A program made the translations under genes and the position numbers. From CAZQYC01 sp043746555 (GTDB taxonomy: Bacteria > Pseudomonadota > Gammaproteobacteria > Steroidobacterales > Steroidobacteraceae): 6,440 nucleotides of DNA. The DNA lies in the NCBI GenBank assembly GCA_043746555.1, contig JAYTQU010000368.1:1-6440 (forward strand), written 5' to 3'. The notes below the pieces were generated by a model, which had not been told where the DNA came from, did no database searches, and was given only the letters and a program-made list of their open reading frames with translations. Shown here in pieces: positions 1 through 5,591 of the stretch. Each line of letters starts with the position of its first letter. The first letter of the stretch is position 1.

Positions 1-1
1 G

Positions 2-1930
2 GAAATCGTGAACCCGGTTGTCGAAGGTTCGGTGCGCGCTCGTCAGCAGCGTCGCAACGATACCGCGGGCGACAAAGTCATTCCGATTTTGATTCACGGC
101 GACGCGGCGTTCGCCGGTCAAGGCGTGATCATGGAGACGCTGCAGATGTCCCAGGCACGCGGCTTCTATACCGGCGGCACCGTGCATCTCATTATCAATA
201 ATCAAGTGGGCTTCACCACCAGCGATCCGCGCGACACTCGTTCAACTTTGTATTGCAGCGATCCGGCCAAAATGATCGAGGCGCCGATTTTCCATGTGAA
301 TGGCGACGATCCCGAAGCGGTGATTCTCGCGACGCGCATCGCGCTCGAATACCGCATGATGTTTCATAAGGATGTCGTGATCGATCTAGTGTGCTATCGC
401 CGCCTCGGCCATAACGAAGCGGACGAACCGGCCGCGACACAGCCGATGATGTATCAACACATTCGTAAATTTCCGACCACGCGACAACGTTATGCCGAAA
501 AGCTTGTGAGCGAAGGCGCGATTGCTGCCGCCGACGCCGACGCGATGGTGGAGCAGTATCGCCGGGAACTCGATGAAGGAAAAACGCAAGCGAAGCGATC
601 ATTGGGCTTGATCGGCAATCAACACACCGTCGATTGGAGCGGTTATACCGCCGACGACTGGACCGAGAGCGTGACCACGGGCGTCAAGGTTGAATTACTC
701 CGCGAACTCGGAACGAAACTCACCGCCGTTCCCGAAAATTTCACGCTGCATCGCCAGGTCGCGAAGGTCGTCGACGATCGCGTGAAAATGCTTGCCGGAC
801 AATTGCGACTCGACTGGGGTTGCGCCGAAACATTGGCGTATGCATCGTTGCTCACCGAGGGCTACGAGATTCGCATTACCGGTCAAGATAGCGGTCGCGG
901 CACGTTCTTTCATCGTCACGCGGTGTGGCACGATCAGACCACCGGCAGCACGTACATCCCGCTGAAAAACATTTCTCCAAGTCAACCGCGTTTTACCGTC
1001 ATCGATTCGTTGTTATCGGAAGAGGCGGTGCTCGGTTTCGAATACGGCTTCTCGACCACCGATCCAAATTGTTTGACGATCTGGGAAGGGCAGTTCGGCG
1101 ACTTCGCCAACGGCGCGCAAGTGGTGATCGATCAATTCATCAGCTCCGGCGAATCCAAGTGGGGTCGCGTCTGCGGGCTTACGCTGTTTCTTCCGCACGG
1201 TTACGAAGGTCAAGGGCCCGAGCATTCATCCGCGCGACTCGAACGCTTTTTGCAATTGAGCGCCGAAAACAACATGCAAGTATGCGTGCCTTCGACGCCG
1301 GCGCAAATGTTTCATATGCTGCGGCGACAAATGCGCCGCTCGTTGCGCAAACCGTTGATCGTGATGACGCCTAAGAGTTTGTTACGTCATAAGTTGTCGG
1401 TTTCGCAACTCGAAGAACTGACGCACGGGACGTTTCAAAACGTGATCGACGAAGTGGATGATATCGAAGCCGTGCGAGTCAAGCGCGTGGTATTTTGTTC
1501 CGGCAAAGTCTATTTCGATTTGCTTGAAGCTCGACGCAACTACGGACTGCACGACGTCGCAATCGTGCGCATCGAACAGCTCTATCCGTTTCCGACCGAA
1601 GAATACAAAGCGGTGATCGATCGGTATCCCAACGCGCGCGACGTGGTGTGGTGTCAAGAAGAACCGCAGAATCAAGGCGCGTGGTATCAAATTCGACATC
1701 GTTTGCAGGAGCCGCTGTCCTCGAAAGATCAATTGTTGTATTCGGGCCGCGCGCCCGCTGCTGCGCCCGCAACCGGTATCGCCAAGATGCACGCCGAGCA
1801 ACAGCTTGAATTGGTCGATGCCGCGTTACGCGCCGATCGCGCAGAAGAAACGGTACGGCAGACTCAAACGCTGCGTTTGGCGGCGACTCACGTTCAACCG
1901 GTTGTACAGCCGGTCGCAAAGAAAGCTTAG
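2..1930 (+). CDS. sucA: 2-oxoglutarate dehydrogenase E1 component, 5'-truncated by the window
   Basis: This is the thiamine-diphosphate-dependent E1 subunit, which decarboxylates 2-oxoglutarate and passes the succinyl group to the lipoyl arm of E2. The frame is open from base 2 (Glu-Ile-Val-Asn-Pro), so the GTG at 8 is an internal Val codon and not a start. About 642 codons are present. Compared with the roughly 930-residue E. coli protein, about the first 300 residues lie outside the window. Visible family blocks are NPVVEGSVRARQ at the left edge, HGDAAFAGQG (fragment residues ~32-41, cofactor region), INNQVGFTTSDPRDTRST, CYRRLGHNEADEPAATQP, GQDSGRGTFFHRHAVWHDQ, HGYEGQGPEHSSARLERF and the C-terminal WCQEEPQNQGAWYQIRHRL. 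No frameshift is seen. The protein continues about 29 residues past the point where E. coli SucA ends, with a Gln/Val/Ala-rich tail finishing in PVAKKA. It is followed 25 nt later by sucB, in operon arrangement. Family assignment is very secure. Confidence 0.98.
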   Translation, partial: EIVNPVVEGSVRARQQRRNDTAGDKVIPILIHGDAAFAGQGVIMETLQMSQARGFYTGGTVHLIINNQVGFTTSDPRDTRSTLYCSDPAKMIEAPIFHVNGDDPEAVILATRIALEYRMMFHKDVVIDLVCYRRLGHNEADEPAATQPMMYQHIRKFPTTRQRYAEKLVSEGAIAAADADAMVEQYRRELDEGKTQAKRSLGLIGNQHTVDWSGYTADDWTESVTTGVKVELLRELGTKLTAVPENFTLHRQVAKVVDDRVKMLAGQLRLDWGCAETLAYASLLTEGYEIRITGQDSGRGTFFHRHAVWHDQTTGSTYIPLKNISPSQPRFTVIDSLLSEEAVLGFEYGFSTTDPNCLTIWEGQFGDFANGAQVVIDQFISSGESKWGRVCGLTLFLPHGYEGQGPEHSSARLERFLQLSAENNMQVCVPSTPAQMFHMLRRQMRRSLRKPLIVMTPKSLLRHKLSVSQLEELTHGTFQNVIDEVDDIEAVRVKRVVFCSGKVYFDLLEARRNYGLHDVAIVRIEQLYPFPTEEYKAVIDRYPNARDVVWCQEEPQNQGAWYQIRHRLQEPLSSKDQLLYSGRAPAAAPATGIAKMHAEQQLELVDAALRADRAEETVRQTQTLRLAATHVQPVVQPVAKKA

Positions 1931-1942
1931 AGAGAATTAGCC

Positions 1943-1947
1943 AGGGA
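1943..1947 (+). promoter_or_regulatory. Shine-Dalgarno of sucB, deciding its start
   Basis: AGGGA lies 8 nt upstream of the ATG at 1956, a normal ribosome-binding spacing. The alternative in-frame TTG at 1950 would sit only 2 nt from it, so the ATG is preferred. No terminator-like hairpin lies in the 25-nt sucA-sucB gap, which is consistent with co-transcription. Confidence 0.7.
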
Positions 1948-1955
1948 TATTGACT

Positions 1956-3182
1956 ATGAGTATCGAAGTAAAAGTTCCACAATTGCCCGAATCGATCGTC
2001 GATGCGACGCTGGTGTCGTGGCACAAACAACCGGGCGACGCCGTGAGTCGCGATGAAAATCTGGTTGATTTGGAAACGGACAAAGTGGTGCTCGAAGTCC
2101 CCGCGCCCATGGGTGGCGTGATTAAAGAACTTAAAGTGGCTAACGGCGCAACGGTGACGAGCGGTCAAGTGCTGGCGATTCTTGAAGAAGGTGCGGCCGG
2201 TGTAGCCATGGCAAATCAACTCGCTGCGAAACAAGCCGTCGTGGCGACGGCCGCATCTGCGACCAAAGCTGACGCCAACAAATCCGGTCCGGCGACGCGA
2301 CGCATGGTCGAAGAACATAAACTCGATCCCGCGCAAATTGCGGCGAGTGGCAAGGATGGTCGCGTTACCAAGGCGGATGTGATTCAACACTTGAACAAAC
2401 CAGCAGCGAATGCACTGGCGACAACGCCGATGACAAATTCAGTGGCGAAAGCCGCATCCGTAACGCTAGCGCCAGTGGGAGCGCGCGCGGAACAGCGCGT
2501 ACCGATGACGCGCTTGCGCACCCGAGTGGCGGAACGTCTGGTACATGCGCAAGCAACGGCTGCAATGCTGACCACGTTTAACGAAGTGGATCTCACCGCC
2601 ATCAACGATATTCGCTCGCGTTACAAGGAAAAGTTCGAAAAATCTCACGGCGTGAAGCTCGGATTCATGTCGTTCTTCGTTAAAGCGGCCATAGAAGCCT
2701 TGCGCCGCTTCCCGGCCGTGAATGCTTCGCTCGACGGTAACGACGTTGTGTATCACGAGTACTACGATATCGGTGTCGCCGTCTCGACTGAACGCGGGTT
2801 GATGGTGCCGATACTACGCAACGCCGAGAACATGAGTTTTGCCGAAATCGAATCGTCTGTGGGCAGCGCTGCGGCACGCGCACGCAACGGCTCGATTACG
2901 TTGGAAGAACTCAGCGGCGGCACGTTCACCATTACCAACGGCGGCGTGTTCGGTTCGCTCATGTCCACGCCAATTTTGAATCCGCCACAAGTGGCGATCT
3001 TGGGAATGCACAAGATTCAAGACCGTCCCATGGCTGTGAATGGACAAGTTCAAATTCGTCCGATGATGTATCTCGCGCTTACCTACGATCATCGCATCGT
3101 CGATGGGCGCGAGTCGGTGCAGTTCTTGGTCGCGATCAAAGATGCGCTCGAAGATCCGTCGCGCCTGTTGTTGCAATTGTAA
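1956..3182 (+). CDS. sucB: dihydrolipoyllysine-residue succinyltransferase (E2 of the 2-oxoglutarate dehydrogenase complex)
   Basis: This E2 core enzyme transfers succinyl from lipoamide to CoA, yielding succinyl-CoA, and forms the scaffold that binds E1 and E3. The ATG at 1956 gives 408 residues, close to the E. coli length. Domains in order: an N-terminal lipoyl domain (residues ~2-77) with the lipoylation site ETDKV at Lys43; an Ala-rich flexible linker (~80-108); a peripheral-subunit-binding domain (~110-145, from SGPATRRMVEEH to DGRVTKADVIQHL); a second Ala/Thr-rich linker; and the catalytic acyltransferase domain (~181-408). The catalytic domain has TFNEVDLTAI, GGVFGSLMSTPILNPPQ and the active-site motif DHRIVDGRES, with His379 and Asp383. 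A single lipoyl domain, the LLLQL end and the position after sucA mark it as the succinyltransferase and not the pyruvate-complex E2. All key residues are present. It sits between sucA and lpdA on the same strand. Confidence 0.98.
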   Translation: MSIEVKVPQLPESIVDATLVSWHKQPGDAVSRDENLVDLETDKVVLEVPAPMGGVIKELKVANGATVTSGQVLAILEEGAAGVAMANQLAAKQAVVATAASATKADANKSGPATRRMVEEHKLDPAQIAASGKDGRVTKADVIQHLNKPAANALATTPMTNSVAKAASVTLAPVGARAEQRVPMTRLRTRVAERLVHAQATAAMLTTFNEVDLTAINDIRSRYKEKFEKSHGVKLGFMSFFVKAAIEALRRFPAVNASLDGNDVVYHEYYDIGVAVSTERGLMVPILRNAENMSFAEIESSVGSAAARARNGSITLEELSGGTFTITNGGVFGSLMSTPILNPPQVAILGMHKIQDRPMAVNGQVQIRPMMYLALTYDHRIVDGRESVQFLVAIKDALEDPSRLLLQL

Positions 3183-3188
3183 GAGGAA

Positions 3189-3272
3189 GGTGTTAGCGGT
3201 TAGGAGTCAGTAGTGAGCCAGAAGTCTGGCGAGGACTCCTCCGGCTAACGCCTAACAACCAACACCTAACGA
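3189..3272. repeat. palindromic, REP-like intergenic element with heptameric arms
   Basis: This element fills most of the 100-nt sucB-lpdA gap. The centre is a perfect inverted repeat, GCCAGA-AG-TCTGGC (3217-3230). Outside it GGAGTC (3203-3208) matches GACTCC (3234-3239). The outer arms are GTTAGCGGTTAG (3192-3203) against CTAACGCCTAAC (3245-3256), pairing at 10 of 12 positions, and GGTGTT (3189-3194) can alternatively pair with AACACC (3261-3266). The arms are tandem 7-nt units: two of NNGTTAG on the left, and on the right CTAACGC, CTAACAA, CCAACAC, CTAACGA in exact 7-nt phase from 3245. The nested symmetry and intergenic placement resemble REP/BIME or small MITE-like dispersed repeats. That class is inferred, because no second copy lies in this window. 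It has no T-tract, so it is not a typical intrinsic terminator, though the RNA hairpin could protect sucB mRNA or reduce lpdA expression. Confidence 0.75.
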
Positions 3273-3282
3273 CTTCAATATT

Positions 3283-4710
3283 ATGAACCAAGAATTCGAC
3301 GTCATCGTCATCGGCGGCGGTCCCGCCGGCTATCCCTGTGCGATCCGCGCGGCGCAAAATAAACTGAGCGTCGCATGCATCGATGAATGGCAGAACCGCG
3401 ATGGCACGTATGCCTTCGGCGGTACTTGTTTGAACGCGGGCTGCATTCCGTCGAAAGCACTGCTTGAATCTTCGGAGCTGTATCACCGCGCACACACGGA
3501 ATTTGCGGCGCACGGCATTTCCACCGGAGCGGTGCAAATGGATGTGGCGGCAATGCAGGCGCGCAAGGGCAAGATCGTCAAGCAATCGACGATGGGCATT
3601 CTCGCGCTGTTCAAAGCGGCGGGCGTGACGCCATTGCAAGGTCATGGCAAGTTGCTTGCTAATAGCAAAGTCGAATTCACCGGCAAAGACGGCGCAAAAC
3701 AAACTTTAACCGCGAAGCATGTCGTGCTCGCGTCCGGTTCCGCGCCGATGCCGTTAAAGAGCGTTCCTTTCGATAACGCAAACGTCGTCGATTCTTGGGG
3801 CGCGTTGGAGTTTACATCCGTGCCGAAGAAACTCGGCGTCATCGGAGCAGGCGTCATCGGATTGGAACTAGGTAGTGTGTGGCGGCGCTTGGGCGCCGAA
3901 GTCATCGTGCTTGAAGCGCTAGACAAATTTTTGCCGATCGCCGATGGCGCGGTCGCGAAGGAAGCATTGCGTCATCTACAGAAGCAAGGTCTCGACATTC
4001 GCCTCGGCGCGAAAGTGACCGGCTGCGAAAAATCCAAAGATGGCGTTTTGCTGCAATTCACTGACGCGAAAGGCGCGCAAAGCGTTGTCGTCGAGAAGGT
4101 CGTGGTCGCGATTGGCCGTCGTCCCTATACGTTGGAATTGCTCGGTGACGGAACCGGTGTCGAACTCGACGAACGCGGTTTCATCAAGGTCGATCACGAT
4201 TGTCGCACCGGCGCTGAGAATGTCTGGGCCGTCGGCGATGTGGTGCGCGGACCGATGTTGGCGCACAAAGGGAAAGAGGAAGGCATTGTCGTGGCCGACT
4301 TGATCGCCGGTAAGATGGGCGAGGTGAACTACGACTTGGTGCCGTCGGTGATCTACACCGCACCGGAAATCGCATGGGTGGGATTGACCGAAGAACAAAT
4401 CAAGGAAAGCGGTCGCGCCTACAAAGTCGGCTCGTTTCCGTTCTTAGCCAGCGGTCGCGCTCGTGCGATGGAAGCCGCGAATGGCTTCTGCAAGGTGATC
4501 GCCGATAAGGACAGCGACGAAATTTTAGGCGTGCACGTCATCGGACCGATGGCCGGCGAATTGATCGCCGAAGCCGTGCTCGCGATGGAATACTCCGCCA
4601 GCACCGAAGATTTGCAACGCACTATGCACGCACATCCGACCTTATCCGAGGCTCTACACGAAGCCGCGTTGAATGCGGATAAGTTGGCGATCGATATTCC
4701 TAATCGATAG
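3283..4710 (+). CDS. lpdA: dihydrolipoyl dehydrogenase (E3)
   Basis: This is the FAD-dependent E3 subunit, which reoxidises dihydrolipoamide on E2 and reduces NAD+. It is 475 residues, the usual length. In order: an N-terminal FAD-binding Rossmann motif GGGPAG (residues 11-16); the redox-active disulfide motif GGTCLNAGCIPSK with Cys49 and Cys54; an NAD-binding Rossmann motif GAGVIG (188-193) followed by the acidic VLEAL; the second FAD contact AVGD (316-319, Asp319); and the C-terminal dimer-interface catalytic motif HPTLSE, with His451 and Glu456. All catalytic residues are intact. The long insert before the disulfide (DEWQNRDGTYAFGG) is typical of the beta/gammaproteobacterial 2-oxoglutarate-complex E3. 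The ATG at 3283 is chosen because the FAD motif follows at the normal distance, but no convincing Shine-Dalgarno lies directly upstream. The nearest purine-rich candidate is on the far side of the palindromic element. As the third gene after sucA and sucB it most likely serves this complex; whether it also serves pyruvate dehydrogenase cannot be told. Confidence 0.98.
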   Translation: MNQEFDVIVIGGGPAGYPCAIRAAQNKLSVACIDEWQNRDGTYAFGGTCLNAGCIPSKALLESSELYHRAHTEFAAHGISTGAVQMDVAAMQARKGKIVKQSTMGILALFKAAGVTPLQGHGKLLANSKVEFTGKDGAKQTLTAKHVVLASGSAPMPLKSVPFDNANVVDSWGALEFTSVPKKLGVIGAGVIGLELGSVWRRLGAEVIVLEALDKFLPIADGAVAKEALRHLQKQGLDIRLGAKVTGCEKSKDGVLLQFTDAKGAQSVVVEKVVVAIGRRPYTLELLGDGTGVELDERGFIKVDHDCRTGAENVWAVGDVVRGPMLAHKGKEEGIVVADLIAGKMGEVNYDLVPSVIYTAPEIAWVGLTEEQIKESGRAYKVGSFPFLASGRARAMEAANGFCKVIADKDSDEILGVHVIGPMAGELIAEAVLAMEYSASTEDLQRTMHAHPTLSEALHEAALNADKLAIDIPNR

Positions 4711-4732
4711 GGCGGAAGTAGTATCAAGACAA

Positions 4733-4761
4733 TTGACTGCGTGCAGACTGCACGCTACCGT
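4733..4761 (+). promoter_or_regulatory. candidate promoter of the two-gene accessory unit
   Basis: TTGACT (4733-4738, five of six to the sigma-70 -35 consensus) is separated by 17 bp from TACCGT (4756-4761, which fits only the TAnnnT positions of the -10). It starts 22 nt after the lpdA stop and ends 7 nt before the ATG at 4769. The -35 is good and the -10 weak, so the call rests partly on the ideal spacing and on the palindrome that fills the spacer. If correct, transcription would begin at or next to the start codon. Confidence 0.5.
4739..4755. promoter_or_regulatory. perfect 17-bp palindrome, candidate operator
   Basis: GCGTGCAG-A-CTGCACGC is an uninterrupted 8-bp inverted repeat around one central base, and the symmetry stops exactly at both ends. 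It occupies precisely the 17 bp between the candidate -35 and -10 hexamers, where a bound dimeric repressor would block RNA polymerase. The sequence is directly visible; the operator role is inferred, and the binding protein is unknown. With a 1-nt centre it is poorly suited to a tight RNA hairpin (a realistic loop would open the inner pairs) and no T-tract follows, so it is less likely to be an lpdA terminator. Confidence 0.5.
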
Positions 4762-4768
4762 CAGGTCC

Positions 4769-4984
4769 ATGGAATCCGAGCTTGCAAAGTACGCCGAGCA
4801 ACAGCTGATTGAAGCTGCCAAGCGAATGACGCCTGAACAGCGGTTACAGACGTATTTGGCCCATAGCAAACGCATGGTCGAGCTGCAACGGGCTGGGAAA
4901 CGAATGAGAGCAGCGGAAGCAGCTCACGACAAGGCGTTGACGGAAGATACACAGAAGAAAGACGATAACAACGATGGCTGTTAG
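4769..4984 (+). CDS. small helical hydrophilic protein, unknown function, partner of the nucleotidyltransferase
   Basis: This predicted 71-residue protein begins MESELAKYAEQQLIEAAKR and contains a MTPEQRLQTYLAHSKRM segment. It is not assigned to a family. Residues ~3-55 look almost entirely alpha-helical and rich in Ala, Glu, Lys, Arg and Gln, possibly with coiled-coil character. The C-terminal tail (TEDTQKKDDNNDGC) is very polar and probably disordered. There is no signal peptide, membrane segment or metal motif. The frame is open further upstream into lpdA, but the ATG at 4769 is chosen because the in-frame TTG at 4733 would use the candidate -35 box as coding sequence. Only a weak AGG (4764-4766) lies before the ATG, at a poor spacing. 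Its stop lies inside the next gene (11-nt overlap), so the two are very probably translated together. Small proteins with an 'M[ST]PE-R' helical segment preceding nucleotidyltransferase genes suggest an antitoxin or accessory subunit; this is inference only. Confidence 0.7.
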   Translation: MESELAKYAEQQLIEAAKRMTPEQRLQTYLAHSKRMVELQRAGKRMRAAEAAHDKALTEDTQKKDDNNDGC

Positions 4985-5540
4985 CGCTTCCGGCCAATCG
5001 TCCGAATTATTGATCGAGGTAGTTGGCGTTCTGAATGCGCGCGGCATCGACTACGTAGTGATTGGTGCGATGGCAGTGTCGTTGCACGGTGTCGTTCGGG
5101 CAAGCGTTGATGCCGATGCGATCGTGTCCGCAACGAGTGGCCAGATGAAGGCACTGAGCAAAGAGCTCGCGGCGAGTGGACTGACGACGGAATTTAGGAT
5201 GGGCGAAGAATTCGACGCCATTCCCGCGATGTTGATCGTTTCCGACCGGCACGAAAATCGCGTGGACCTGCTTATGGGCCTTCGCCAGCTCGACTCGGAG
5301 GTCTACAGCCGCGCCAAGGAAATCATTGTTCCAGAGCTTGGTGCGCCACTGCGTTTTGCGAGTCGCGAAGATCTCATCGCAATGAAACTTTTCGCGGGCT
5401 CTCCCAAAGACCTGATGGATGTTGAACGAATGATTGCCGTTGGCGGATCGCTGGTCGATTTCGACTTGGTGCAACGACTGGCTGCCCGCTTCGGGCGCAA
5501 TGCGGTTGAGAACTATAAGAAAATTGTCGAGCGGTCATAA
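4974..5540 (+). CDS. nucleotidyltransferase-fold protein (DUF6036/AbiEii-like), toxin-antitoxin-like
   Basis: This 188-residue cytosolic protein has the layout of minimal polymerase-beta-superfamily nucleotidyltransferases. After an N-terminal helix come YVVIGAMAVSLHG (residues 27-39; the glycine motif is GA where GG or GS is commoner), RASVDADAIV with the metal-binding pair Asp46 and Asp48, and a third acidic strand ENRVDLLMG with Asp98. Then follows the segment REDLIAMKLFAGSPKDLMDVERM (132-153), which is characteristic of the AbiEii/DUF6036 group. All three expected carboxylates are present, so it may be active. Relatives include toxins that add nucleotides to tRNA or proteins, but the substrate here cannot be predicted. 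The ATG at 4974 overlaps the upstream 71-codon gene by 11 nt in another frame, and purine-rich GAAGAAAGA lies upstream, consistent with coupled translation. It ends 51 nt from the convergent relA. Fold confidence is high; a toxin role is only suggested by the operon layout. Confidence 0.85.
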   Translation: MAVSASGQSSELLIEVVGVLNARGIDYVVIGAMAVSLHGVVRASVDADAIVSATSGQMKALSKELAASGLTTEFRMGEEFDAIPAMLIVSDRHENRVDLLMGLRQLDSEVYSRAKEIIVPELGAPLRFASREDLIAMKLFAGSPKDLMDVERMIAVGGSLVDFDLVQRLAARFGRNAVENYKKIVERS

Positions 5541-5591
5541 CAGAGGCGGACAGAAGCGGCGCCCTGCTTGCCGGTCTCGATGTTGGATCGA

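Noticed and set aside
8..10. GTG as the start of the E1 gene
   Set aside because: The upstream codons Glu-Ile at 2-7 continue the family motif, so the gene simply enters from outside the window.
925..1374. A 149-codon open frame on the plus strand inside sucA
   Set aside because: It is an out-of-frame reading of the conserved E1 coding sequence, Arg-rich and without recognisable domains.
1479..2390. A 303-codon open frame on the minus strand, antisense across the sucA-sucB junction
   Set aside because: It lies wholly opposite two well-recognised genes, has low-complexity Arg/His-rich composition typical of a complementary-frame shadow, and shows no family motif.
3203..3244. Intrinsic terminator after sucB
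   Set aside because: The hairpin is real but no run of T follows it, and lpdA of the same complex lies just downstream. A REP-like element explains it better.
4974..5540. Recent horizontal transfer of the accessory unit judged by base composition
   Set aside because: By eye its GC content and codon use are not clearly different from the neighbouring suc genes. There are no flanking direct repeats, integrase or tRNA gene.
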